Source: Rhinopithecus roxellana (taxonomy: Eukaryota; Chordata; Mammalia; Primates; Cercopithecidae). From it: a stretch of DNA of 64,000 nucleotides. This document shows, piece by piece, positions 1-12,440 of this stretch. The notes under the pieces were generated by a model. The model did no database searches, was not told the origin of the DNA, and saw nothing but the letters and a program-made list of their open reading frames with translations. Numbering within the stretch: position 1 is the stretch's first letter; each line of letters begins with the position of its first letter. The DNA lies in assembly GCF_007565055.1 (NCBI RefSeq), contig NC_044557.1, positions 71,452,095 through 71,516,094 on the forward strand, in the 5' to 3' direction. The translations under genes were made by a program, and so were the position numbers.

Positions 1-84
1 TATGGATATCTATAAAATCTTAACTACCATTTTTTATGGAACTATAATAATCATGATCATAATAAAATCAACTAGCATTAATTG

Positions 85-290
85 AACACTTACTATGTGG
101 TAAACTCTGAATTTTATGTGCCAAGTATGTTTTATATGCTTCATTTTGTTCAATCCTTATAAATATCTTATAAGGAGTATTTATCAATATATTGTTTTAT
201 ATGAAGAAATTGAAGCTCAGAAATGCTACTAACTTCGCTAAAAGTTGTAAGTAGTAGAACTCTCTGACTATAAAGCTGAAAATCTTAACT
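85..290 (-). repeat. MIR relic
   Basis: This is a diverged SINE. The minus-strand copy of the MIR core can be read from a 'tgaagaaattgaagctcag' block, followed by a degraded 'gtcacacagctagtaag' counterpart. Confidence 0.5.
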
Positions 291-821
291 GCTTCTTACT
301 GGCCTTTTGAGTAAAGTGAAACCCAAATAGAACTTCAATGAGTCATCTGTCAGAGAATCCCCAACAATACTTATCTCTGCTGACAAGGGCACACCCAAGG
401 TCCTGAGTGATTCAGGGTAAGCCTTAAGTCTGAAAGGGTGCAGCCTTGTCTCATGGAAGCAGGACATATGGGAAAAGAGAGAGGAGGCAGCAATGACAAA
501 GACAAAGGATATGTTGACATGAGGATAGCAGAGGGCCATAGGCAATAGAATTGTCCGAGAAGGAAACCCTCAACAGAAAAGTGAAGCCATGACGGCCCAC
601 AATGTCCAGAGCTAACAGAGGATAAGGAAGTGAGAGGTCCCCAAACAGCCATATTGGATTTCATCATGTCCATACCCTAAAAGTCACACTGACTCAGGAT
701 TTACCCCCACTAATTTTAGGTATTATTCTCATAAGCCTGGTAGCTGGTCTCCCAGCCTACGGACTATTTGCTAGAAGCTATGAAGACAGAGGATAGGCTG
801 GTGGGAAAGTGAGAGTGGAAA

Positions 822-1003
822 TGTGTGTGTGTGTGTATGTGTGTTTGTGCATGTGTGTGAGTGTGTGTGTATTTGTGTCTGTGTGTGCGCATGTGTGTGT
901 GTGCGCTTGTGAGTGTATGTGTAAGTGTGTGTGTGCGTGCATGTGTGTGTGTGTGCATGTTTGTGTGTGTGCATGTGTGAGTGTGTGTGTGTGTTTTTGT
1001 GTT
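822..1003. repeat. TG-rich simple repeat, (TG)n with GCATG interruptions
   Basis: About 180 bp of nearly alternating purine-pyrimidine sequence, mostly TGTG with CATG and TGAG steps. It creates artificial Cys/Val and His/Thr open frames on the two strands. Alternating TG favours Z-DNA, and the tract is likely length-polymorphic. Confidence 0.9.
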
Positions 1004-4000
1004 CATCTTCTAGTATCAGGCATGGAGACAAGAAATTGGATTACTGAAAGTTTGTGTGTGTGTGAGGAAAAGTGAAAATTTTAAAAAGTAGGCAAGACTA
1101 AGACATGATAAGAATTTGGGCATTGAACAATATAAAGGGGGCAAACTATATACTTTTCAGAGGCATCATGGTATTATGATGACAATTAATTCATATGGAT
1201 AATAATGGATTAAATTCTTAGAAAAAAAAAGTTTTTCAATTTTCTCTTCCAAGAACGAGAGGAGAGAATAAAAAAATGCAGATAATTTTTCATCACATTT
1301 AAAATTTTTCATAAAATTTTACTATGTGAAGGGATACATTTTAATTATCTGGAGAATATATTGCCCATGATGTATAATTGCAGATATACAAATTTTCAAT
1401 AATATTAAAATATACATAAGGTATATAAACTCTTACATTTACGCAGACATGCAAAGCCTCCTATGTCATAAGTGAATCTCTAATGTAAGGTACTTTTTTA
1501 AAGTGGAAGAATAATTAATCATCAATTAACTCTACCTATTTCTACTGCAGTTTGATTACTATGCTCAAATAAATTTTGCAATTGTCTTCTAATGTGAAAT
1601 GATTCTCATGTGTATAACAACGTATATTCAATGCCTATTACTACCTAAAGCAACCAAGAATGGGGAAAAAATACTTGACTAAAAGGTAAAAATGGAAATA
1701 CACACCATCTTTGTTTAATCAAGTAATCTTTCATTTTACATAAAATTAATTTCTTTGTTTTTCCCTTGGGTACCCTGTTGGGCAGTTATGAACGCCACAT
1801 GGCCCTTGCCATTTATTCAGGAGCTCATTTCACTCGCAGAGACATTTCAGGTGTTTCATGTGTGTTAATTTTCCATCTAATTTTTTTCAGCCTGGCTACA
1901 ATATATTGATTTTATACAAAATATTTCCCATGCATGTGGGAAAGCTTAAGGGGAATCTTTTGTGCTCTGCTATGAGCAGACAAATATAATTTATTTCAGC
2001 AACAGCCATTAAAAATGGAATGAAAGTCCTTGGGCAATGCTGTAAACATAGAAAGCAGTTGCCAGATGCTTTTGAAAACTGACACACACACACAAAACTC
2101 CACTTTGAAGTTTTGAGTAAATAAGTCGTGTCACCATAAGTAGGTCACCTTGATTCTTACTCTTGTGGTGTAATATACTTGAAGATCGGTACTTGACTAC
2201 CAGCCCTGGCTCTACGTGGGCTTCTACTCTGAATACAGGGCTTCACTGGTTATTAGGGGTGACACAAAACCAAGAGACAAAGTTGTAATGTTTGGTATGA
2301 GTCATAAAGTATGTGGGTTTGTGTAGGATACCAGGCAATCTCTAAGGTGTGTCATACTTCTATGTTAACCAACCTGGCAGCAGAGCTGGGACTAGAACAG
2401 AGGTGTCATGATTCCTGCTCCTTCTAAACCACCGTGTCTGCCCTCTTGATGGCATACATCTGCTCCGAGATACTGGAGAGAAACCATCTCAATCTATAAT
2501 TCCTAGTTCTAGAGAGATAGGTTGGAGAATTAATTATGATTCAGATTAGGTTTGTGTGTGGTCTGTGTGTTCGTGAGGCCTAAACAACTGGCAACATCTC
2601 CCTTTAGAACCAAATTTCCACTTAAAATTATACCCAAACTTCAAACTCACTATTCTAAAGGACGTCATCCCACTTGTGAAAATGGAATGTTCACACCTAA
2701 AAATAATTAAGATATATGCGAAGATATAATAAATACACAAGTTAAAAGAGGTCTGATAGTTGATATTACATTTGATAATTTGACTTATTTATAAATCCAT
2801 TAAAAATGTGAGTAATTATTTGTAGGTTACATATTAATATGACTCCTTAGCAGACATAACCCCACTCTGAATGTGAACACCCAAACCAGTACAAGCATGA
2901 TATTCCAGTGTACTTGAAATCAATTTTCATGTTGATATCCTTTGGCTGATAATAAATTATGAGTTCCTATAGGAAGCTAAAAATGTTACTAGTTTTAAAG
3001 GTTCTTTGCAATTGACTTTTAGAAAATCTTATGCTAAAAATAAATATTTTTTTATACACATTTAAAGCTAAACGTACAGTTGCAACATTCTTCAGGTTTT
3101 ACCTTCTTTTCCTCACTTCTTATAGTATAAAAAATTTCGTGAGGTTTTCACTCTATAGTTGATATAATGCATACATATTTAATGTTGTTAATAAAACTTT
3201 TTTTTACTGTCTCTCAGAGTAATTATAGGTGTCATTTGGTTCAGTGTAAAGTAGAATATCTTATCTGTGACGGATGTCTACTGTTCCGTTTTGTCCCTGG
3301 ATTTTGAAAATATCTGTTGAATTTGACTTGAGTGTGGATGAGTCCAGGAAATGACTTAGTTGAAAGTCTATTCAAACTATTTGTGCTTCTTCACTTTAGC
3401 CAACCAGGCTATGAAAGTATAAGGGAAGAAGGATGGAGTTTGCTCATGGTAATATTGGAACATCAAGGAAACACTCTTTTTTTGTGGCCTTTTACCCCTG
3501 CAACTTCCAAGCCCAGCTGGAACCAGGAGATATCCCTTTTCAGATAGTTCATCTTGTTTCTGAAGTTAAAAACTCCAATTCCAAATGAGAATTAACCACA
3601 AAATTTCAAATCTCCCCCCAAAGATGGGGTTTAGAAATAGTTCATGGGAGAGGTCAAGGACTATGTTATTTTTTATTTTGTTATCATTAGTTTGGCCATT
3701 CACTATTCACAATTCTTTTTTTTTTACAAAAATTATGACTTTTCTAAAAGGCAGATAACATGCTCCATCAAAAAGGAGAAATATACCATTTCCAAAAATA
3801 AACAGTCAATTTTGCTTTAAGCCATTGGGTTTTATGAAAGGAAGTGCTAGATAGTGTGGTTCATTTTAAGGAAATTGTAAATGCTTGACATATAATTTTC
3901 TGTCAAGATAAAGCATTTCCCTCATTAAATGGGAACAAGTACTCACTGTAGTGTTCAGCAGATGACTTCCTGTATTTTTCTTTCTCTTTCTACCTAATCT

Positions 4001-4633
4001 TAAATTGTGCATTACAAGTACTAAATGAAAAACTGAGTATTTTATCCAGTCAACGAAACTGATACTTTCCATTTTTATCAATGTTTATATGAGTGACATT
4101 CAAAAAGTTTTAATTTCCTCCCATCACTTGTGATGTTTTTAGAGTCATTCTTAACTTAAGGGACTTGCAGTTCAAACTATCTCATCCCTTACAGAATGAT
4201 ATAAACTTCATAAACTCAACAGACACTGCATGGGAGGTAAATTCCTTTCAGATGGTAGAATTATTCTGAGAATCAAGCCAAATGACTCCTCAGCACTGAG
4301 AAGAAAGCAAATGCCTCATTTCTCCCTTTAAAAAGGCTAGAGGCTCAAATCCCCCAAAATAATGATCAAGTGTTCCATACCATTGCAATAAGCTTCTGGG
4401 AAAGACACTTTAGCCCAAATAGTCATCACTTAAATATTTGTAGTATCAGCCATTATGTCTTTGAGATAATGTGAAAGAATTTTTAAAAATGAACTACATG
4501 AGAAGCTCCTATGAATTGAAATTTATACTTCTTGTTAGAGAACTAAGTACATAAACATGTTCATGTCTCTCAGTACTTATTTTTAAGTTTCCTCTACTCT
4601 GTGCCTCCCCACTTAAAGTTATTATCTGTCCTT

Positions 4634-4658
4634 TCACATTCAAGTTTATTGAATGTGA
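4634..4658. other. Perfect inverted repeat, 10-bp stem with 5-nt loop
   Basis: TCACATTCAA and its exact reverse complement TTGAATGTGA flank the loop GTTTA. It lies in intron 4 sequence with no recognised repeat around it. No function is implied. Confidence 0.7.
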
Positions 4659-5544
4659 GTATACAATGATTTCTGTTCTGACTTCCTCTCACTCATTTTA
4701 GTCTTTGAGATATGCAGCTGAGCCATGTAGCATACCAAATCTCTGTATATAGAAGGTTCACTTTTTAAAAATTTGACTGTCATGCTTACTTGCCACTGTA
4801 AAGAACATCTTTCATAACTGTCTTTTTTTTAAACCTTCCCAAAACACTTCTCACTACTGTTTTTCACACTAAGTCTATGTTTTTCTTTTGGTGTCTTTTT
4901 TTGAATCTGTCCCTTAAAAACTTCAAATTTTTCTGCCTTTGATTTTACACTGTCATTATCTCATACAATGCACTCATAACTCTATATGTAAATGCTCTCA
5001 AATTGTACACGAATGTGTGCCCATATCCTTGCATTTTGGGGTTGGGGTAAGTGGAAAGGAAAAAAATAGCATAGTTTGCATCAGGTTTCCTGATGGATCT
5101 GTGACCCCCACCTGAATAAGAGCCATTGCTTTATATGCACTTTCTATGATTTTACCTCTTATCTCCTCTGAGGACACATAATTGTTCTCCTTCTAGGATC
5201 CGATGTATCTGCCTGCCCGACTCTGTCCCACAGGCAACTCAGTCAAAATGTCCCAAATTAAAACTCACTATTTTTTTCCCTTCCAACCTATTTCTTCTCC
5301 CATGTTGCTGGTTTTAAAGAATGTGATGAATGCACCCTCAGTTGTTTAACCTAGAAATGTGCAATTGGTATTAGATTCAACTTCTAGGAAGTCATTATTT
5401 CTTGCTGATTCTAATTTTTCTATTTTTAACAATTTCTTCCACTTACTTTTCCATTTACCCCTGTTTAATATGGACCTTATTATTTCTTTCCTAGAAATGA
5501 CTTTGAAATTCTGACAAAAATCATCAACTCTACCTTCCCTGTCC

Positions 5545-5765
5545 AACATGGTGCAGTGTGTAACGTACAGTATTCAGAACAAGAATCTGGGTTCAAATCT
5601 CAGCTTGCTCACTTGCTAGCAGTACAATATTTAAGCATTATTCACCTCTCTGTACTTAGCTTATCTTTCATATAGAGTTGGTAATAGCACCTATCATACA
5701 GTGTTGTTATCAGAATTAAATAAACTAATATATGCAAAGGTCTCAGAAGACTGGTTTGTGTTAAG
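5545..5765 (+). repeat. MIR relic
   Basis: The order of MIR landmarks is preserved: a 'tgggttcaaatc' block, a degraded 'cttgctagc' region, 'ttcacctctctgtac', then an AT-rich 'gagttggtaatagcacctat' tail. Confidence 0.6.
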
Positions 5766-6124
5766 TATTTGCTGATATAATAATGGTAAAAGCATCCATC
5801 TGGTCCCCTACTCCAGGCTTCTCAGCTTTCCAGTATGTTTCTCCTACATTGTCACTGGGGAAATTTTTTTCTAAAATGCAAAGATCACCGTTATCCTTAT
5901 ATACTGACAATGACCGCTCATTGATTTTAGAGAAAAAATGTGGCCTTTTTGGTCTCCGTCAGTTCCTCTCTCTGAACTCATTTTAAGACTTAGGCTACAG
6001 CCCGCTCCCATGACTTCTGGAAAATATACATGCTGTTTGTACTCTCTGGTGTGTCCTTCACTTTCTTCATTTTTTAGACGTAACTATCATCTCCCCATTA
6101 GAATAAGCTTGCTTATGTTTTAAT

Positions 6125-6285
6125 CCGAGATCAATGATTTCCAGCTTTGTAACTTTGGGCAAATTCTCAAATTCTCTGTGGAGGTTATAAAATGATGCTA
6201 GACATGGTAACTCCCTCATGTTGCTGCTGTAAGGGCTAACACATGTAAAGCCTAAGCAAGCTAGAATCATAATAAGGATTCAGTA
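6125..6285 (+). repeat. MIR relic (weak)
   Basis: 'tttgtaactttgggcaaatt' followed by 'aaattctctgtggag' resembles the MIR core, heavily diverged. Confidence 0.4.
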
Positions 6286-6449
6286 AAATCCCCAAGAAAA
6301 CTCTAGAGATGCTGGATTCTGCACTTACCCTTCTGTTCCTGCCATGATTTTAATATTTCTCTGTGAGCTTTGCTGGGGTCCAGGCACCAAAGGCTCACTT
6401 CTAGCAAAGAATTCTGAAAAATAATTGTTTACTTGTTTCTCTCCTATCA

Positions 6450-6565
6450 AACCCTAGGTTCTTTAAAGCCACAGGATGAAATACATCTTTTGTTTTTCCT
6501 AGTGGTCTGAGCAATATTTGGCACATTATAGAAAGTTACCAAATATTTGTTAAATAAAAATGAGT
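6450..6565 (+). repeat. L2 3'-end relic
   Basis: The pattern of 'ttctttaaagccacaggatg', then 'tttggcacattatag' and 'aaatatttgttaaataaaaa', follows the L2 3' end. Confidence 0.45.
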
Positions 6566-6869
6566 AAATATCATTTCCCCAGAACAGAACACTTGCTGCA
6601 GAACTGTTTTGAATGAATGGATAAATTTATGAACCACATCTTGCTACAGCAGAAATGAGCTTCAAGCTGATTTGGGCAGTGTGAGACAATCAGACTGTGT
6701 AAGTTTATAATACAGTCTAAATACTATTTAAAAAAATTTTATTTTCTTTTTTCCTTTCTTTCTTTTTTAACAGACTTTGTCAGTAAATTCCCAATTATAT
6801 AATATATTTGCCCCATGTATGTTCCACATGTGATATTTTAATCACCGCTGTACATAGATAACCAGTGAT

Positions 6870-7161
6870 TTTTTTTTATTATTATTATTTTTTGAGACAG
6901 AGTCTCACTCTGTTGCCCGGGCTACATCTTAGCTTGCTGCAACCTTTGCCTCCTGGGTTCAAGCAATTCCCCTGCCTCAGCCTCCTGAGTAGCTGGGATT
7001 ACAGGCATGTGCCACCATGCCTGGCTAATTTCTATATTTTTAGTAGAGATGGGGTTTCACCATATTGGCCAAGCTGGTCTTGAACTTCTGACCTCAAGTG
7101 ATCCACCCTCCTTGGCCTCCCAAAGTGCTAGGATTACAGGCATGAGCCACCACGCCTGGCC
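6870..7161 (-). mobile_element. Alu (older, AluS/J-like)
   Basis: A full-length Alu in minus orientation: poly(T)/ATT tail first, then 'gagacagagtctcactctg', ending 'cacgcctggcc'. An imperfect target duplication around 'agtgatttttt' flanks it (about 6863-6876 and 7165-7175). Confidence 0.95.
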
Positions 7162-7924
7162 AACTAGTGATTTTTTAATAGTCACAGTAACTGATTATTC
7201 TCCCCTGAAAGATGCAAAACCTTGTTTGTATGCCATTATTAATGTAAACTATTTAATTCCAGCAACTATTTAATTTTGGTAATTTTGAATTGCCAAAAAC
7301 ATGAAGCAATCAGCTGAGTCTTGACATTGTGATAACATTGAGGGCAATGTTTCTTTAGTGGATAATGTTTCTAAGAATAAATGTGGCCCAATGTTTGCAG
7401 ATGAAGGTTAGACAAAAATAAATGTGTTACTCAGAAGCTTTACAAAATGGATGCAACTCAGTTTGAATTGACTATTTGCCTAAGACACCACTATTGTCTA
7501 TTAGGAACAAGAAGAGGAAAATTTGCAGAATTATTTCAGAGAATGTGTTTATTAGTTGTTCTTACTTAAAAGTATCTCACAACATCAGATGTGTTAGTAG
7601 AAAAAGTGCTGTGAAACTAAACAAAAGTACTCTCTTAATGCAAAGACAGATTTACTGTTTCTGGATCAAACAAATGTTTGGCAAAAAAGTACATTTCTAG
7701 CCAGCACTTCCTGGGAATTCTTTATCATATAACTTTAATGCATTATAGGCACTTTAGAAGGCATTAAAATAAAGATAACTACTATTATTTTAATATTCAC
7801 TATGAGTTAACACAGAAGCTATGTGTTTTATACTACCCTTTTTAAATTTTTCAACATTTAAAAAATTAATTAATTCATTTACTTGTTTATGTATGTATTT
7901 ATTCTAGGCCCTCTATTTCTTTTT

Positions 7925-8180
7925 TAAATTTAAATTTTATTTTTATTAACAAATAATAACTGTATATATTTATAGAGTAAAACGTGATGTTTTGGTACAT
8001 GTATACACTGCAGAATGATCAAGCTCATTAACACATCCATTACCTCACATACTTGTCATTTCTTTGTGGTGAGAACATTTACAATCTACTTTTTTGGCAA
8101 TTTTGAACTACATAATTGACAAATAAAATTTGCATATATTTATGGTGCACTACATACCCACCGAGGAAATACTATGATCC
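7925..8180 (-). mobile_element. L1 3' untranslated end (L1M-like)
   Basis: On the plus strand, 'tggtacatgtatacactgca', 'gatcaagctcattaacacat' and 'cacatacttgtcatttcttt' are the reverse complement of the familiar L1 3' end. It is 5'-truncated and old. Confidence 0.6.
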
Positions 8181-9404
8181 CATTTTAGAGATCAGAAAAT
8201 GGAGGCCAAAAAAGCTGCCTGGATGACTGCCAACACTCAAACACTGTGGGGCATTGTATTTAAACATTTTCTGCAAAAGGAGTTTTGCTTATAAAGCACA
8301 TAATGAATGTACTTAACGGAATCTTGTCCATTGAAGGAGAAAGAAGAAACTAAAGTTTAATGAATCAACTGTGTCTTCACAATGTGACCTTTGCTTGTAT
8401 ATTGAGCATCAAATGTAATTCTTTCCCTATTGTGGTGAAATAGACAGAATTCTCCTGACTTTATACATGATGAGACAGCTTCATAAAGGTTAAACTAGTT
8501 GCCAATGACAGGGGAAGCTCATTAACTTTTTTTATCTTGCCTTGCAGTATTATATTCAGGCTGTCTCCACAAATTAGTCGGTCAGATTGAAACCAGAAGA
8601 CCTTCAGGGTGAATTAAAATGGTTGGCTTTTTGGATGATGACACAGCTCGTGTTTTTGAAGATCTTGTAGAACATCTATATTTGAGCTTTAAAATGTACA
8701 TTTTAGAATATTTGATGCATTTATTGTGGTATATTTATTTAAAAATATTTTGTATATATAAATTTGTAAGTAAAATATTTACATATAATCCTTCAATAAA
8801 TAATAAATTTATATGATATATAAATTTTGGTCATAAAACAAAGAAAGGCTTTACCCATGTGTGTTAGAATTTGAATAAAATTTCATTTTAATAACTGATA
8901 TTTAATCTAGTATTATGCTATTAGTCATTTAAAATTTTAAATTCACCATAGCCAAACACTATGGCTCCAGTGAAAACAAAGATATGCGGACAATGAAAAT
9001 CTTCATAAAAACCTTATGAGAGCCACTTTCCATTTTTGTGTCTCTTATGAGTTCTAAAATAACGAAATATTTAGTTAGAATACTTCATAGTAAGATTAAA
9101 GAAAAAAGAGATTAACAAGAAACAAATAAAATCTATGATCATGACAGCTCAGAACCCATTGGAAAATTAGCTAATTCCCTTAAACTAAGATGGCAAATCT
9201 TGTAGTTAAATCAGGATTCATCTTAGAATGTTGTCACTAAAAAGAAAAGATATCTAGAGGCCTGGAATATTTAGACCAATTCAGTTTCTATGATTATTAT
9301 TTCTATTTTTTGGATATACTATATCATAGAATAGACACAGTTACTTTTTTCACTTCCTGAATGGCTATTAATGGTCTATCCTCATTTTTTAAAAAAAATA
9401 TTTC

Positions 9405-9684
9405 GGCCGGGCGCGGTGGCTCAAGCCTGTAATCCCAGCACTTTGGGAGGCCGAGACGGGCGGATCACGAGGTCAGGAGATCAAGACCATCCTGGCTCAC
9501 ACGGTGAAACCCCGTCTCTACTAAAAATACAAAAAACTAGCCGGGCGACCTGGCGGGCGCCTGTAGTCCCAGCTACTCGGGAGGCTGAGGCAGGAGAATG
9601 GCGTGAACCCGGGAGGCGGAGCTTGCAGTGAGCTGAGATCCGGCCACTGCACTCCAGCCTGGGCGACAGAGCGAGACTCCGTCT

Positions 9685-9720
<36 letters not shown>
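9405..9720 (+). mobile_element. Young AluY, Old World monkey AluYR-like
   Basis: A full-length Alu from 'ggccgggcgcggtggctcaa' to a pure A-tail of over 30 bases. The CpG sites are largely intact, which marks it as young. The right arm has 'gagatccggccactgcactc' instead of the human AluY form. A near-perfect target duplication (A-run plus TATTTC) occurs at 9391-9404 and 9714-9726. Confidence 0.96.
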
Positions 9721-9723
<3 letters not shown>

Positions 9724-11419
9724 TTCTTAAATTGAACAGATGTTTGCTTCCCTGATATTGCACCCAAAGTTCAAACCTAGCCAGAATATTTACTTTTAAA
9801 GTCACACCCTCTTCCTCTAAAAGCTTAAAGACACATTTATTAGGCAAATACTCAGAAAAGAAGTTAAATTACGATAAGTACGCAGACATATGAGCTCTGT
9901 GAGAATCACTAGGGCTTGACATCTCTAAAATCATGAAATAAAAACCACTATTCCACTCCATGTGCTTTAAGTCTCAGGATGATAAGAAAAATGTGTTTTC
10001 AATCTTTCCCAAAATGTATTCAGCTCAATATGAGAATAGATATATCTCATATTAATACTTAATTTTTAAATACTCATGAGCTCTATTAAAATTCTCTGGC
10101 AAAATACTACCATGCTTTTCTTCCAGTGGACTCTTAACTCAAGATTTTGGCAGGGTCTGACTGATTAGCAGGCTTTTCCCTTCCCAATCACATTACTGAG
10201 CACACCCAAATGGAGCTCGGAGAACTCACTGTTTAAAAAAAAATTTGCTTTATAAAGTATATTAAAGGCTTGTTTAGACTATCTAAAGGAGATATAACTC
10301 AAGGTAATGAAGTGTAATAGAGAAATGTGAAATGTCTTTAAAACAAAATCACTTAATATGGAGTTATCTTCCCTATTCATAGCTATACACGAAAGTATGA
10401 AATTGAACAAATTTGTCACATAGCTCAAATCCACTTTTAAATTAAAGGAACCTTCCCATGTGTATGTTGCATATGCTCACTGAACCACTTCATGAATGGT
10501 CACATAAGCCACAGCTTAATAACAACAACTTTCAGATATAAGTGGTATTCTCTTTCACTCATCACCATTTACAATTTCATCTTCATTCAGAGAAAGGCTG
10601 ATTAGAGAAATACAGAAGATGACTTCAAGTTCCAAACTTTGAAGAGCTCTACTGAGGCTCACCAGAGGTTCTGCTTGAAGGAAACAGGTGCAAGCAGAGG
10701 CATTCATTCAATAATTGTTAGGTGGATGGATGGATAGACAGATGTATGCCTTCTAAAGAATGACAGACTTGTAGATGTTCCCAAAGGTTAAATGGCTTCA
10801 GACATTCTAATGATATCAAAAATTTGTATCTCCACTGTCACAACGACACCCCAGAATTAATGTATCCGCACAGGACTAAGCACAAGTGATCTTAATAAAT
10901 AATTTTAATAACAATAATCCTGCCTCACTCATAATACTTGTTACAAATAGTCTGTCTGATTTTCTCTGCAACTCACAATTTCCTACTCCATTCCCTTTAA
11001 AAGAAAATAATAAATATTAGCTTTAAAATGGAAATCCTCCTGAAACTCTCCCAGCATGATGAACTAATTTTTAACATTGGCTCATTTCTGTCCTATACAT
11101 AGTTAAGTGTCTAACACCACAATACCAATTATTTATTCACAACAGTATCACAGATTTTATCTAAGGTTAAAAAGACAAAGAAAGAAGAAATTAGAGCACT
11201 CTTTCAGAAAGACATTGTGGATTCACAAATTTCAGCTTATGAATAATTCTCTAGGTAGCAACATGAGAAAATTATCAACATAAATTCATAAATGATTCTA
11301 ACCATAAAGTTCTTCTGCTGCTTTTTACACAACAATCAATGCACTGGAGAAAGCTATATTGAGTATTTACTTGCTCAAAGGAAATAAAATATTAACAATA
11401 CCAGAGTGAGGAAGACATT

Positions 11420-11428
11420 CTTACCACC
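11420..11428 (-). promoter_or_regulatory. ANGPT1: Tandem 5' splice site of ANGPT1 exon 4 (GTG|GTAAG)
   Basis: On the minus strand the exon 4 end reads AAAGAAG-gtg-gtaag. Two GT donors lie 3 nt apart. The distal one (GTAAG, first intron base 11424) is the better match to U1 snRNA and gives Glu-Gly-Val at the junction. The proximal one (GTGGT, first intron base 11427) removes one codon and gives Glu-Val. This matches the reported angiopoietin-1 isoform pair with and without Gly269. Relative use cannot be judged from DNA alone. Confidence 0.85.
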
Positions 11429-11657
11429 TTCTTTAGTGCAAAGGTTGACAAGGTTGTGGACTGTGTCCATCAGCTCCAGTTGCTGCTTCTGAAGGACACT
11501 GTTGTTGGTGGTAGCTCTGTTTAATTGCTTTTCCAGCTCCTGGATTATATATGTTTGACGAGTAACCAAGTCTTGAAGGTTCTCTTTCTCTTCTTTTAAG
11601 GTGTCCAACTCTTCCTTGTGTTTTCCTTCCATTTCTAAGATTTTATGTTCTAATAAA
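11425..11657 (-). CDS. ANGPT1: ANGPT1 exon 4 (end of coiled coil and linker, residues 192-270)
   Basis: The minus strand encodes LLEHKILEMEGKHKEE through KQQLELMDTVHNLVNLC and TKEG, the C-terminal part of the angiopoietin-1 coiled coil and the start of the linker to the fibrinogen-like domain. The acceptor is cttccttgtag|T (11658 upward). The main donor gives a 233-bp exon ending in the first base of codon 270. A second GT three bases upstream gives a 230-bp exon lacking Gly269. Cys265 (NLCTKEG), known to affect multimer formation, is present, as is the NNS sequon at residue 243. Residue 221 is Asp here, where my memory of the human protein has Gly. Exon 5, which should begin with the codons for VLLKGGKREEE, is not found below this exon, so it lies outside the window. 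Confidence 0.97.
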
Positions 11658-12169
11658 CTACAAGGAAGTGAAAATAAAACTTAGATTTGAAAAAATATTA
11701 TACAAAAAAAAAACCTTATAATTCAATTGGTTCCTGAATTTATTTAAGATGAAAAAATTTAATCAGGTATTTCACTGTAAAAATATGTTTTAGTGAGAGA
11801 CTTAATAATATATATTCTTTAGAATAGGAGTTATATATACAACATGTCAAATAAAAAATTATTAAACCAGATATTGTCAGAGTAATGTTAGATTTTAACT
11901 ATGATTTTGTTTCTTGGTTTCCTTTGGTATATCTTATATCCAAGGTAGCTAACTTACACCCGAAGAGCTATACTCTAAAGATGTTATAGTATAACTTTCA
12001 CTAAGGAAATGGGCCTAAGAGGAAACAGAATAGTTTGGGGAAAAAATAAACAACATGTAGAAACTACTTTTTATTCACTTTGCTATATTCATTTGGGGTA
12101 TTCAAAACATTAACATTGATTAAATTTCACAATAGTTCTGTGGGATCAAGGATAGTATATTGACAATCT

Positions 12170-12440
12170 GAAAAATCAGAAATAAAAAGAAAAATATGAA
12201 TCAGAAACACAAAGATTTATGTACAATGACATTAAGACAGAAAAAAAACTCTTATTTTGAAACTGTTGAAAATAATATTTTTAATCATTTTCAGGATATT
12301 AGAAAATGCTCAAAATATAATGTTAGGTGAAAAAAGAAAAAACAGCAATATACATTCTCAATCACACACACATACAAAAAGAAAACTATATTGACACAGA
12401 AACCACAGGAGCCAAAAGTAATCTATCTAAAGTCATAACG
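12170..12440 (+). repeat. Possible L1M fragment
   Basis: 'gttaggtgaaaaaagaaaaa' with an upstream 'ggatattagaaaatgc' resembles the 3' part of ancient L1 copies. The match is weak. Confidence 0.3.

Larger units (their letters stand above)
1..11424 (-). other. ANGPT1: ANGPT1 intron 4 (partial, 3' end outside the window)
   Basis: This is transcribed intronic sequence downstream of exon 4. It holds a TG-rich simple repeat (822-1003), MIR and L2 relics, one older Alu on the minus strand (6870-7161), an L1 3' end (7925-8180) and one young Alu (9405-9720). The stretches 1080-5540, 8180-9390 and 9727-11424 are AT-rich. In them I recognise no gene, RNA or well-defined repeat, apart from a small perfect hairpin at 4634-4658. 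Exon 5 is not in this segment. Confidence 0.85.

Noticed and set aside
764..1075. Cys/Val-rich and His/Thr-rich open frames
   Set aside because: They are frame readings of the TG-rich simple repeat.
9481..9847. Frames reading like 'SRSVAQAGVQWPDLSSLQ' on the minus strand, and others in Alus at 6865, 13220, 30291, 44678 and 51476
   Set aside because: This is the usual chance protein of antisense Alu sequence. No flanking splice sites or conserved start support them as exons.
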